A stretch of 35,839 bases of DNA from Candidatus Izemoplasma sp. (GCA_036172455.1 JAXKVY010000007.1:1-35839); one strand, 5' to 3'. Positions 6,844-14,764 are shown, counted from the first letter of the stretch. A program made the numbers and translations. Notes: a model not told the origin generated them from the sequence alone.

Positions 6844-7276
6844 AATTTTGTTCGTTAATACGACGCTCTTGATTCAAGATAAATAAATCTAAAATACGTA
6901 CGAAGTGCTTTGTATCTTCTTCGCTAATCCCATTAACAAGATTATGGATACATTCTTCTTCTAAGACATTAACGCGGCGACAAATGTCTTTGCTTCCTTG
7001 TGATAAGAAAATATTACGGACACGACCATCTTTTTTATTCTTAACACGGTAAATGTAGTTATCGCGTTCTAATCGAGAGATGATTCCTGATAAAGTCGCT
7101 TTATCAGTATCCATTTTCATCAAAATCTCTTTTGCTGTAATACCAGGTTCTGCATCAATAACACGTAGAACCATTAATTGTGCATATGTAATATTTAATT
7201 TTTCTAAATGTTTTGACATAATCCGTTTGTATAACATACTACTTTTATTAAGTTTGTAACACATTTCTTTAACCAT
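6842..7276 (-). CDS. MarR-family transcriptional regulator
   Basis: Dimeric winged-helix regulator, 144 aa. Typical MarR pattern: N-terminal dimerisation helix, then LNITYAQLMVLRVIDAEPGITAKEIL, the recognition region DKATLSGIISRLERDNYIYR and the wing KKDGRVRNIFLS (conserved DxRxxxxxLT-like element). A consensus promoter precedes it and a terminator follows, so it is a single-gene unit. Its target is unknown; the adjacent membrane-protein genes are candidates only by position. Confidence 0.9.
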   Translation of the reverse strand: MVKEMCYKLNKSSMLYKRIMSKHLEKLNITYAQLMVLRVIDAEPGITAKEILMKMDTDKATLSGIISRLERDNYIYRVKNKKDGRVRNIFLSQGSKDICRRVNVLEEECIHNLVNGISEEDTKHFVRILDLFILNQERRINEQN

Positions 7277-7313
7277 AGTTTATTCTCCTTTAAATAGTTA
7301 GTTTACCAAATTA

Positions 7314-7341
7314 ATTATACACGACATAGAATATTTGTCAA
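7314..7341 (-). promoter_or_regulatory. Promoter of the MarR-family gene
   Basis: Perfect -35 TTGACA (7336-7341) and -10 TATAAT (7314-7319) on the minus strand with a 16-bp spacer. The stretch 7342-7470 holds no gene or other clear signal. Confidence 0.85.
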
Positions 7342-7469
7342 AGAAAATGTTTTATTTTTAAAAATTCAATAATTGTCGTATAGGTCAGCACCCTAAATGC
7401 TTATAGATAATTGTAATTAACTATTTTATATTAATTGGTCAATCATGTTTATTGGTTTCTTGAAGGCTC

Positions 7470-7498
7470 AAAAAAAAGGTATTGCGTGGCAATACCTT
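7470..7498 (-). terminator. Terminator of the DUF308-like gene
   Basis: 10-bp stem AAGGTATTGC/GCAATACCTT (7476-7485 with 7489-7498), 3-nt loop, eight T residues on the minus strand. Confidence 0.9.
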
Positions 7499-8132
7499 AA
7501 CTAATGATATGATCTTGTGGTAAGTCATCGTCTTGATCGGGAACACGTTTTTCAACATCAGGTTTTTTGACATCTTCAGCCTCAAATGTCTTATGTTTGC
7601 GGTAGAGATGATAGCCATTGAATCCATCATAAGATAAATATCCTCCCGCAACAATACTGAATACTAAGATAATATTAATCAGTACCCCAGGTACAAAGTC
7701 GCCTCTAAAGAATACATAACTACCAACAATTAATGCAGCAATATGATAAACAAATAAGATCCAATCACTGTTTTCCTTATGCGTTGATATACTGAAGAAA
7801 TGAACGGTTCCTCTAAACATTAAATAAAAACCAAGTAAGTACCCAAAAAAGTTTTGTAATCCTTCCTCGGTAAATAATGTGACAAGGATAAAGGCCAGTC
7901 CAATAGCAAAATCAATCGTGATTTCAATGATGTTTACCGTCTTAACCAAGTCACTAGACTGGGTTTTGACAAATGGTACAAGTCGAACCACACTACTGAC
8001 GATAATGGCTGCGCCAATGAATGGAATTACAATTTCTTCACCATTTCCAAACTTTAAATAGATGGCAAGAGCAACGAGTAACGCTGCGCCAACGAGTTTA
8101 ACAACCCAAGTATATTGACTAAATAATTTCAT
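7497..8132 (-). CDS. Multi-pass membrane protein, HdeD/DUF308-like
   Basis: Integral membrane protein of about 211 aa with six hydrophobic segments in pairs and glycine-rich turns (LVGAALLVALAIYL, IPFIGAAIIVSSVVRL, IAGLAF-like, FGYLLGFYLMFRGTVHFFS), followed by a charged cytoplasmic tail from about residue 180. The arrangement resembles HdeD/DUF308 proteins, whose function in Gram-positives is unknown. The start is ATG at 8132 because AAAAGGAGG sits 6 nt upstream; an in-frame ATG 24 bp earlier lacks one. It overlaps the end of the YwaF-like gene by 14 nt, so the two are probably co-translated. Confidence 0.7.
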   Translation of the reverse strand: MKLFSQYTWVVKLVGAALLVALAIYLKFGNGEEIVIPFIGAAIIVSSVVRLVPFVKTQSSDLVKTVNIIEITIDFAIGLAFILVTLFTEEGLQNFFGYLLGFYLMFRGTVHFFSISTHKENSDWILFVYHIAALIVGSYVFFRGDFVPGVLINIILVFSIVAGGYLSYDGFNGYHLYRKHKTFEAEDVKKPDVEKRVPDQDDDLPQDHIIS

Positions 8133-8886
8133 ATGTAACCTCCTTTTGGTTTTCAAACAATTGATATTTTAGTTTCTTCATAAACTGATACATGAGATAA
8201 AATGATGCGATAACGGCAAACTCTCCAAGAATAATATAATATGGAATTCCACCAAAGTAGCGTATCGCAGGAAATTTATCAATTTTTGATGGGTCCAAAA
8301 ACACAAACATAAAATCCGTTCCGTAAAAAACGTTAAATGCGCCCATAAAGACAATCAAGCCTTGTAATATATAAAATGAAATCATCGTATTTTTATAATT
8401 TGGAAAAAAATTGTGAACAGCAGTAAAATAAATCGGTGTAAGTATTAATAAGCCATGGGCCATATAGAATTGATAATATCGATAATATCCCGAATCATAC
8501 CCTATAATTGGTGTAAGCAAGCTAATCAATCCACCTAATACACCTGTATAAAGCACAAATGAGTATAATACTTTATTCTTAGTATATAATAATATAATCG
8601 CTAAAAACATACTGATACTACATAGTTGAAATGGTAATATAATAGTATCAAACCCATATAACCGAAAACGCAATATATAATGACTACCATATAGTACTAA
8701 AAATACTGTCGCAACAATATAGCGAAAAACCTTATCATATTTGTCAGACATCTTAAAAGCGTCTCTGTAATGAATGATAATTAAAGCCAATACGACAATC
8801 ACAACCATTGGTAACATATACTCAAGAAATGATAACTCCATAAACACACCTGTTCGATATGGGCTATCGTATCTGAAAAACGCCAT
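8119..8886 (-). CDS. YwaF/TMEM164-family integral membrane protein
   Basis: 255-aa protein with about seven transmembrane helices. Features match the TIGR02206/YwaF family: TIILPFQLCSISMFLAIILL (the LPxxLC signature), GVLGGLISLLTPIIG, and YMAHGLLILTPIYF with a membrane-embedded histidine. Eukaryotic TMEM164 relatives act as acyltransferases, but the bacterial role is not established. AAGGGGGAA precedes the start. Only a weak promoter (-10 TAAAAT about 24 bp upstream of the start) is visible between it and the terminated RNA at 8944-9124. Co-expressed with the DUF308-like gene. Confidence 0.8.
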   Translation of the reverse strand: MAFFRYDSPYRTGVFMELSFLEYMLPMVVIVVLALIIIHYRDAFKMSDKYDKVFRYIVATVFLVLYGSHYILRFRLYGFDTIILPFQLCSISMFLAIILLYTKNKVLYSFVLYTGVLGGLISLLTPIIGYDSGYYRYYQFYMAHGLLILTPIYFTAVHNFFPNYKNTMISFYILQGLIVFMGAFNVFYGTDFMFVFLDPSKIDKFPAIRYFGGIPYYIILGEFAVIASFYLMYQFMKKLKYQLFENQKEVTYEII

Positions 8887-8943
8887 AATACATTCCCCCT
8901 TATCTTATTTTATCACTAAAACGAAAATTTCAAAAACAAAATA

Positions 8944-9124
8944 TAAAAAAAATCCTAAATAATTGGAAATCACCCGATGTCGAACCTCTGTTCGCCTATG
9001 GTGGTAGCCTCTTACTCATTAATTAGGGTTCCTATTGTTTCTAGGCTTCCGTCACATAATGAGTCTCAGCCCCTTTTCTATAAAGTTGGGGTCGCACTTG
9101 GGGTGATTTCCAGTCCTTTAGGAT
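8944..9124 (-). ncRNA. Unassigned structured RNA (~180 nt) with own promoter and terminator
   Basis: The 281-bp gap between two coding genes holds an RNA on the minus strand. Its ends pair twice: TCCTAAA/TTTAGGA (8953-8959 with 9117-9123) and a perfect 11-bp stem (8965-8975 with 9101-9111). Inside are a CCCC/GGGG hairpin (about 9070-9091), an 8-bp stem ACTCATTA/TAATGAGT enclosing a CCTA/TAGG hairpin (about 9014-9065), and a CGAAC-AGAG-GTTCG hairpin (8981-8994). An eight-T run follows the 3' end. The promoter at 9131-9160 fits a start near 9124. Length and closed ends would suit 6S RNA, but the multi-branched interior does not match it well; a riboswitch-like leader of the YwaF gene is also possible. 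I do not recognise the family. Confidence 0.7.
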
Positions 9125-9130
9125 ACTTCT

Positions 9131-9160
9131 ATTATAAAGGGTTTTGACTAAAGATGTCAA
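9131..9160 (-). promoter_or_regulatory. Promoter of the structured RNA
   Basis: Consensus -35 TTGACA (9155-9160) and -10 TATAAT (9131-9136) with an 18-bp spacer on the minus strand. A dyad TTTGAC-(7)-GTCAAA (9143-9148 with 9156-9161) overlaps the -35 and could be an operator. Confidence 0.8.
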
Positions 9161-9168
9161 ATAATAGT

Positions 9169-10473
9169 CTATTTTTTTAAAGTAGGTGACACATTTTCAA
9201 TTACTGCTAAAACAAGGAAAATATAGATCATATAAGTTGTGTAAAAATACATTGGTTGAAACATACCGTTAACAAATGCCGTGATATAAATTAGCGCTAA
9301 CACAAACCATTTAAATGATGTTTGCTTCTGTAGTATTACACGCGTTTTTTGCATAAATAGCCATAAGAATCCAATTAAGCCAATGGTTCCTAGTGTCGAT
9401 GCCTGGGCAATCGTATTATGATAATTTACAGCAGCATTGCCTGCTTCACTAATATGAATTCGTGATGAATATAATCCACCAGAACCAAGAATAGGATGCG
9501 CTTTGAACTTACTCCATGCAATTTTTAATAATTCGATACGATCTTGAACATATGTTAAATCACGATCTAAGACTGCTTCAATATACTGTGACACGAGCTC
9601 ATACTCTTCTGCGATATAAAGCGTGATTGCAAAAAAGAGTAAAAAACTACATCCATGAAGTAGCAGCCGAAAACGATGATCTTCATATAAAATCATAATT
9701 GGGACTAACACTATAATAAAGACACCTAATGTCAATAAACTTGAACGTGATAACGTGAGCAAAATGCCCAAACTATTCAATAAGGCAAAAAACATATAGT
9801 AAAACTTAATTTTAGAGTGGCTTATTAAATAAGCAATAAGGGGAATAGAAATGATATTCGCATAGATAACTAAATTTATATTTTCCCATCCTAAATGGAT
9901 CATACGTCTACGAATAACGTCAATCGCAAACATATCTTGTTTAATGATAAAATACACCATCTCTAATGTCACTAAAGCACCTAGATACATTAATATTTTG
10001 GCAATATATGTAATATTTTTTTCATCATCATCGATTGTATTAACAAAGTAAAAATATAACCCAAGTACACTCGCAACCTGCATGAATCCCGCAAATGTTG
10101 TGAATAAATCAGGCGAGTTGACGTGGGTAACAACCGAAACTATTAACAATAATACCAACGGAAATGTTAATCTGCCGCGTTTTGTAATTGTTCTATTTTG
10201 AATCATATCAAACACGATTAAAAAGGTTAATATTACTGTATATACTGTGGTGATTTCAACATTATCTCGTAAATCACTAAAACTCATTTGGACAAAGAAT
10301 GGCACAGGTATGACATAAAAAATACTGTTTTTCAGTACTATATTTACGATGCCAACAAGGGCGATAAAGACTAAAAAATATGTTTGCAATTCATAAATAT
10401 AACTAAAAAACGTTATTGCTAATAACGCAATTAGATAGATGTCATAACCGCCGTTTTTAATCCATTGTTTCAT
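9169..10473 (-). CDS. O-antigen ligase/polymerase (Wzy_C)-like membrane protein
   Basis: 434-aa integral membrane protein with 11-12 predicted helices and one large extracytoplasmic loop (about residues 300-370) before the last helices. The loop carries the family features: DRIELLKIAWSKFKAHPILGSG and then NYHNTIAQASTLGTIGLIGF, matching the HNxxLxxxxxxGxxG pattern of Wzy/WaaL/RfaL glycan polymerases and ligases that act on lipid-linked sugars. The start at 10473 was chosen because translation from further upstream would run through the promoter. No other glycan genes are adjacent, although UDP-GlcNAc genes lie 2 kb away. Whether it polymerises or ligates is unknown. Confidence 0.8.
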   Translation of the reverse strand: MKQWIKNGGYDIYLIALLAITFFSYIYELQTYFLVFIALVGIVNIVLKNSIFYVIPVPFFVQMSFSDLRDNVEITTVYTVILTFLIVFDMIQNRTITKRGRLTFPLVLLLIVSVVTHVNSPDLFTTFAGFMQVASVLGLYFYFVNTIDDDEKNITYIAKILMYLGALVTLEMVYFIIKQDMFAIDVIRRRMIHLGWENINLVIYANIISIPLIAYLISHSKIKFYYMFFALLNSLGILLTLSRSSLLTLGVFIIVLVPIMILYEDHRFRLLLHGCSFLLFFAITLYIAEEYELVSQYIEAVLDRDLTYVQDRIELLKIAWSKFKAHPILGSGGLYSSRIHISEAGNAAVNYHNTIAQASTLGTIGLIGFLWLFMQKTRVILQKQTSFKWFVLALIYITAFVNGMFQPMYFYTTYMIYIFLVLAVIENVSPTLKK

Positions 10474-10491
10474 TAAAATCACCGTTAAAAT

Positions 10492-10497
10492 TATACC
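10492..10497 (-). promoter_or_regulatory. Extended -10 promoter of the Wzy-like gene
   Basis: TGG-TATAAT on the minus strand 18 bp before the ATG; no good -35, which would overlap the rplT terminator. Confidence 0.5.
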
Positions 10498-10511
10498 ACA
10501 TTGCACGCATT

Positions 10512-10534
10512 AAAAAAAGCAGTATTCACTGCTT
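10512..10534 (-). terminator. Terminator of infC-rpmI-rplT
   Basis: AAGCAGT/ACTGCTT stem (10517-10523 with 10528-10534), 4-nt loop, seven T residues on the minus strand. Confidence 0.9.
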
Positions 10535-11093
10535 ATTTTAATAATTCTATGAGTTCAGCTTTACGCATTGTACTGTATCCAGTTTCGCCACGTTCTTTAG
10601 CAATATCTTTTAGTTCAGCAACTGTTAAGTCATCGCTGATGTCTACAGTATCATCGTTTTTAGTTTCTTCTTTTGGTTCAGATTTGGTTGGTTTTGGTGC
10701 TGATGCTGTTTCTGTTTTTGGTGCTGGTGTTGCTTCTCCAGCTAATCCTTTTTCTGCTAAAGCAACAATGTCAGCAAATCCTTGTTCGTCATTAACAGCA
10801 ATGTCAGCTAACATCTTACGGTTAACTTCAACCCCAGCTTTTTTTAAACCATTGATTAAACGAGAATATGACATTCCGTTCATACGTGCTGCGGCGTTAA
10901 TACGTGTAATCCATAATTTTCTAAAGTTGCTTTTACGTTTCTTACGATCACGATATGCGTAACGTAACGATTTCATCACTTGCTCATTAGCAGTACGATA
11001 TAGTAAATGTTTAGAACCAAAGTAACCTTTCGCTAATTTTAATATTTTTTTACGTCTTTTTCTAGCGACGTTTCCACCTTTTACTCTTGGCAT
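10533..11093 (-). CDS. rplT: Ribosomal protein L20 with a C-terminal SAP/Rho-N-like extension
   Basis: Residues 1 to about 119 are a complete L20 ([20 protein letters not shown], then [17 protein letters not shown]), a 23S rRNA-binding assembly protein and the autorepressor of this operon in Bacillus. L20 normally ends there. Here 67 further residues follow: a Pro/Ala/Lys/Glu-rich linker (about 120-152) and a final 32-35 residues ([14 protein letters not shown], then [10 protein letters not shown]) that look like a helix-extended-loop-helix SAP or Rho N-terminal fold, a small nucleic-acid-binding module. The reading frame is intact, with no frameshift at the junction. Last gene of the operon. 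Confidence 0.96.
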   Translation of the reverse strand: MPRVKGGNVARKRRKKILKLAKGYFGSKHLLYRTANEQVMKSLRYAYRDRKKRKSNFRKLWITRINAAARMNGMSYSRLINGLKKAGVEVNRKMLADIAVNDEQGFADIVALAEKGLAGEATPAPKTETASAPKPTKSEPKEETKNDDTVDISDDLTVAELKDIAKERGETGYSTMRKAELIELLK

Positions 11094-11111
11094 TGGTATT
11101 CCTCCTAATTC

Positions 11112-11312
11112 TTATTTAATATTGGAAATTTGTTTTTTGATTCGTTTTAAATCGCTTTTACTAACAAAGGTAGCACTACGATGAGCGCGTCTTGCTGATT
11201 TATTTTTATTCGTTAACAAATGTCCTCGATGTGCATGTGGCACTTTTACTTTTCCAGAAGCTGTCCGCTTCATTCTTTTTTTCGACCCAGAATGAGTTTT
11301 CATTTTTGGCAT
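11112..11312 (-). CDS. rpmI: Ribosomal protein L35
   Basis: Small basic 50S protein of 66 aa: MPKMKTHSGSKKRMKRTASGKVK, HAHRGHLLTNKN and a basic C-terminus. The start at 11312 follows AAGGAG by 8 nt; a GTG nine bases upstream overlaps that site. Lies between infC and rplT with short gaps, the standard arrangement, and is expected to share the attenuator-controlled transcript. Confidence 0.96.
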   Translation of the reverse strand: MPKMKTHSGSKKRMKRTASGKVKVPHAHRGHLLTNKNKSARRAHRSATFVSKSDLKRIKKQISNIK

Positions 11313-11327
11313 CGTCATCACTCCTTA

Positions 11328-11855
11328 TTATTTGTCTTTTTTAGGCTTCAATGTCATAAACATATTTCGGCCATCACGTTTTGGCATACTTTCAACATCA
11401 GCAACGTCTTTTACGCGATCTGCAAATTGCATCATAACTTCGCGACCTTGATCTGTGAATGCCATTTCACGACCACGAAAACGAATCGATAATTTTAACT
11501 TATCATTATCTTCTAAGAACTCACGTCCTTTACGAATTTTCGTTTGTAAATCGTGTTCTTGAATCTTCGGACTTAAGCGTAATTCTTTTAATTCAGTCGT
11601 ATTCTGATTTTTACGTGCCTCACGTTTTTTACGTTTTTGCTCGTATTTGTACTTGTTGTAATCCATGAATTTACCTACTGGTGGTTTGGCATTTGGTGCG
11701 ACTAAGAATAAATCTAGTCCTCTTTCAAAAGCCATATCAATGGCTGCATTTTTACTCATTACACCGAGTTTTTCACCATCATCACTGATCACCATTAGTT
11801 CTCTTGCTCGAATACCTTGATTCAATTTGTCTGCATCTTTACTCTTTGCAGGCAT
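11328..11855 (-). CDS. infC: Translation initiation factor IF-3
   Basis: Binds the 30S subunit, checks start-codon/initiator-tRNA pairing and prevents premature 50S joining. N-domain with KLNQGIRARELMVISDDGEKLGVMS, a lysine-rich linker (NKYKYEQKRKKREARKNQ), then the C-domain KELRLSPKIQEHDLQTK and VKDVADVESMPKRDGRNMFM. From ATG at 11855 the protein is 175 aa. The strong AAGGAGGTG is about 20 nt upstream, further than normal. A non-canonical start (ATA or ACG in frame 9-15 nt upstream) is possible, as infC often uses rare initiators. First gene of the operon, behind an attenuator leader. Confidence 0.95.
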   Translation of the reverse strand: MPAKSKDADKLNQGIRARELMVISDDGEKLGVMSKNAAIDMAFERGLDLFLVAPNAKPPVGKFMDYNKYKYEQKRKKREARKNQNTTELKELRLSPKIQEHDLQTKIRKGREFLEDNDKLKLSIRFRGREMAFTDQGREVMMQFADRVKDVADVESMPKRDGRNMFMTLKPKKDK

Positions 11856-12031
11856 TGGTTTTCCGTATCGTTTTATGCTTACACCTCCTTAAAGTGTGTG
11901 GAAAGCATAGAAAAAGTGTGCGTACATACTGCACCCACACTCAAAAATTTATAGTTTCATATTTTTGTAGCTTCTACCTATCGCTTCAGCAATCAGGTGA
12001 GAGTGGGTACTCTTCTTTCCACAGTTTAGCA
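11856..12031 (-). promoter_or_regulatory. infC leader (L20-type autoregulatory attenuator)
   Basis: About 175 nt between the predicted start site and infC. A long-range 9-bp pairing links CTTTCCACA and TGTGGAAAG (12015-12023 with 11897-11905), bringing the 5' end near the Shine-Dalgarno, and an intrinsic terminator sits inside it at 11911-11941. In Bacillus, L20 binds such a leader to favour termination before infC-rpmI-rplT. The same gene order here supports that role, although the L20 site was not modelled. Confidence 0.75.
11911..11941 (-). terminator. Attenuator hairpin in the infC leader
   Basis: AGTGTG/CACACT stem (11915-11920 with 11936-11941) extended by further pairs, followed by five T residues on the minus strand. 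It lies 50 nt before the infC start, so it must be conditional. Confidence 0.75.
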
Positions 12032-12037
12032 ATTACT

Positions 12038-12065
12038 ATTATACCACTCACAATCTATTTGTCAA
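12038..12065 (-). promoter_or_regulatory. Promoter of infC-rpmI-rplT
   Basis: -35 TTGACA (12060-12065), 16-bp spacer, extended -10 TGG-TATAAT (12038-12043) on the minus strand. The -35 overlaps the end of glmU; no separate glmU terminator is seen. Confidence 0.85.
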
Positions 12066-13443
12066 CAGAATTGTTCTTTTTAGGTCGAATATAGTTCTTC
12101 GAGTAGTCTTCTTTGTTTATTTGGCGATTTCTAGCAATTGCTAGTGCGCCAGTTGGTACATCTTTTGTCACAGTACTCCCAGCGGCAATAAAGACTCTGT
12201 CTCCTACTTCAAGTGGTGCAACCAAGTTGGTATTACATCCAATAAAGACATCGTCACCAATAATCGTTTTATGTTTTGACACACCATCATAGTTAACCGT
12301 GATACTACCACATCCAAAGTTAACTCCACTACCTGTTTCTGCATCACCTATATAGGCTAAATGCGAGGCTTTGGTATCTTCGCCTGTGGTTGAGTTCTTC
12401 ACTTCAACAAAGTTACCGATCCGGTTACTTGGCCCGATTTTAGCGCCATTTCGGATGTGGGCAAATGGACCAACAGTGGTATCACTTAAGACTTCACTAT
12501 CATATATATAACTATGTTTCACCATAACATTATGATGAATTACCGAATTATGTAACTCGGTATTTGGACCTATTTTAGACCCGCTTTTAACAACACTATT
12601 TCCCGTAATTGTTGTGTTTGGATAAATCGTTATATTACTATCAAACTTGACATTATGGCCAATTGTAATTGTTTCAGGGTTAATCAGATTCACACCATTA
12701 AGCATATGTTCTTTATTAATTTCATGTCGTAAATAGCGTTCGGCAACACTTACCGAATATAAGGTGTTGACCCCCATTACACGGTCACTATCCCAAAGTT
12801 TAAATGCGCCAACACGATAATCAGGCTGCATGATAGAGACTATATCCGTTAAATAATACTCGCCTTTACGTTCATTGACTTCAATTTTATCAACGGCTTC
12901 AAACAACAACTTATTATCAACGATATAAATTCCGGTATTTACTTCTTTGATCTGTTTTTGTTCCTTTGTACAATCATTGTGTTCAACAATTGCTTGAATA
13001 ATATCATTATCATCACGAATGATACGACCATAGCCTTTAGGATTATCATAGTCTGTGGTTACAACAGTTAAGTCATTATCTGAATCGCGGTGATACCTCA
13101 TGACTTTGTCAATCACTTTATGATTGATTAACGGCATATCACCAAGCAAAATAATCGTTGTTCCTTCTTTATCTTGTAAATGCTCTTTAGTTGCTTTGAC
13201 AGCATGTCCTGTTCCTAATTGATCGTGTTGAATGGCATATTTCACACGATCTTTTAAGATATTTTGTAAAATTTCTTTTTGATATCCGACAACTACGACT
13301 GTGTCATCAATCAAGCTTCGTTCAATATTTTCATAAATATATTCAATCATTGGTTTCTTTAGAATCGGGAACGCACATTTTGGTAACTCGGTTTTCATTC
13401 TTGTCCCTTTACCTGCGGCTAATACAATCGCATAATTTCTCAT
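12055..13443 (-). CDS. glmU: Bifunctional GlmU: GlcN-1-P acetyltransferase / GlcNAc-1-P uridylyltransferase
   Basis: Performs the last two steps to UDP-GlcNAc. N-terminal uridylyltransferase with LAAGKGTRMKTELPK, QHDQLGTGHAVK and GDMPLI; C-terminal left-handed beta-helix of hexapeptide repeats (about residues 250-445) with the acetyltransferase segment RNGAKIGPSNRIGNFVEVKN, then SHLAYIGDAETG and VNYDGVSKHKT. Length 462 aa is normal. Residues after LPK are CAFPIL rather than the more usual VLHKV-like sequence, a minor variant. The start overlaps glmM by 4 nt and has AAGGAGGAATCACA upstream. Confidence 0.97.
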   Translation of the reverse strand: MRNYAIVLAAGKGTRMKTELPKCAFPILKKPMIEYIYENIERSLIDDTVVVVGYQKEILQNILKDRVKYAIQHDQLGTGHAVKATKEHLQDKEGTTIILLGDMPLINHKVIDKVMRYHRDSDNDLTVVTTDYDNPKGYGRIIRDDNDIIQAIVEHNDCTKEQKQIKEVNTGIYIVDNKLLFEAVDKIEVNERKGEYYLTDIVSIMQPDYRVGAFKLWDSDRVMGVNTLYSVSVAERYLRHEINKEHMLNGVNLINPETITIGHNVKFDSNITIYPNTTITGNSVVKSGSKIGPNTELHNSVIHHNVMVKHSYIYDSEVLSDTTVGPFAHIRNGAKIGPSNRIGNFVEVKNSTTGEDTKASHLAYIGDAETGSGVNFGCGSITVNYDGVSKHKTIIGDDVFIGCNTNLVAPLEVGDRVFIAAGSTVTKDVPTGALAIARNRQINKEDYSKNYIRPKKNNSVDK

Positions 13444-14753
13444 TGTGATTCCTCCTTAATCTCGTTTATTACATCAACAATTTGTGTTATATATTGATCC
13501 ACTAATGCCTCAGTTTCCATACTTAGTGTGACTCTTATTACCGGTTCTGTCCCACTTGGTCTCACCAACACTTTGCCATTGTCTTGAACAGCATCTTTTA
13601 CCGTATTGATGACTGTTTGGATTCTGTTATCATCCATAATAGATTTGTCATCAACGATAACATTCACCATTTTTTGTGGCCAAAAGGTAATATCTTTTGT
13701 CAGTTCTTTTAATGTGGTTTGTTGGTCTGTTAATATTTTCAGGATAAACAATGCATTTAAGACGCCATCTCCAGTATCAAGATACCGTTTTAGGATAATA
13801 TGTCCACTATTTTCGCCACCTAATATATAGTCATGTTTCTTTAGCGCTTCTAGCACATATTTATCACCAACATCAACGATCTCAACGTCAATTCCTTGGC
13901 GCTCTAAGGCTTTAATAATTCCTAAATTACTCATTTTAGTTAAGACAACAGTATTGTTGTTTAATAATCCTTGTTGTTTTAAGTAACAAGCCATGATGTA
14001 AATCAGTTGATCGCCATCATATAGCGTACCCTCCTTATCAACAACTAAGACTCTGTCTCCATCGCCATCAAAACTAAAGCCAATATCTAGATTTTTCGAT
14101 GTGACAAGTTCTTGAATGGCTTCTATATGGGTACTTCCGACCCCATCATTGATGTTGGTGCCATTTGGTTCATTCCCAATTTGATGAAGCGTTTGTGTTA
14201 TTTCACGAAAAACGCCTAAGCTAATTAAATAATTTGCCCCATGCGCACTATCAATGCCAACACTTAGTGGGGTTTCATATAAATCTAAGGTGTCAATCAA
14301 ATCTAAATAGGTATCTAATACTTTTTCACCACTGTACAATTCACCAACACCGACAATTGTAAATTTATGGTTACTCTCAATGTAATCTTCTATCGCTTTT
14401 TCTTGATGCTTTTTCAGCTTTTCACCATTGATAAATACCTTAATCCCATTATCATGATAAGGATTATGGGATGCGGTAATCATAACACCAGTAATTTCTT
14501 TTTTCTTAGAATATAAACTAATCAACGGGGTAGATACAATCCCCGCGTTCATAACATCAACCCCTGCACTTCTTGCTCCACTAATCACATTAAAAAGCAA
14601 CTCTGAACTACTTTCTCTGGTATCCATTCCGATAACTAAGCGATTCGTTCCAATTGCCGTTGGTAAACTTTGTCCAAGTTTAAAGGCGATTCTATTATTT
14701 AATTCAGTTGGGTACCGTCCTCTGATCCCATCCGTTCCAAATTTAGCTTGCAT
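13440..14753 (-). CDS. glmM: Phosphoglucosamine mutase
   Basis: Interconverts GlcN-6-P and GlcN-1-P, the step between GlmS and GlmU. Shows FGTDGIRG at the N-terminus, the phosphoserine loop TASHNPYHDNG (Ser95), the Mg-binding DGDGDR, the sugar-binding GGENSGH and the C-terminal phosphate-binding RPSGTEPVIRV. 437 aa, slightly shorter than the usual 445-450. Translationally coupled to glmU (4-nt overlap) and 11 nt after glmS. Confidence 0.97.
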   Translation of the reverse strand: MQAKFGTDGIRGRYPTELNNRIAFKLGQSLPTAIGTNRLVIGMDTRESSSELLFNVISGARSAGVDVMNAGIVSTPLISLYSKKKEITGVMITASHNPYHDNGIKVFINGEKLKKHQEKAIEDYIESNHKFTIVGVGELYSGEKVLDTYLDLIDTLDLYETPLSVGIDSAHGANYLISLGVFREITQTLHQIGNEPNGTNINDGVGSTHIEAIQELVTSKNLDIGFSFDGDGDRVLVVDKEGTLYDGDQLIYIMACYLKQQGLLNNNTVVLTKMSNLGIIKALERQGIDVEIVDVGDKYVLEALKKHDYILGGENSGHIILKRYLDTGDGVLNALFILKILTDQQTTLKELTKDITFWPQKMVNVIVDDKSIMDDNRIQTVINTVKDAVQDNGKVLVRPSGTEPVIRVTLSMETEALVDQYITQIVDVINEIKEESQ

Positions 14754-14764
14754 AGTAACACTCC

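Noticed and set aside
9064-9080. TPP-riboswitch-like GGGGCTGAGAC string in the structured RNA
   Set aside because: The other conserved TPP elements (such as the ACCTGATC segment) are absent, and the helices differ.
10501-10962. 153-aa plus-strand reading frame opposite rplT
   Set aside because: It is antisense to a conserved ribosomal protein gene, low-complexity Ser/Ala-rich, and shows no translation signals.
11804-12094. 96-aa plus-strand reading frame over the infC leader
   Set aside because: It covers the leader, promoter and glmU end on the opposite strand; no start signals or family similarity.
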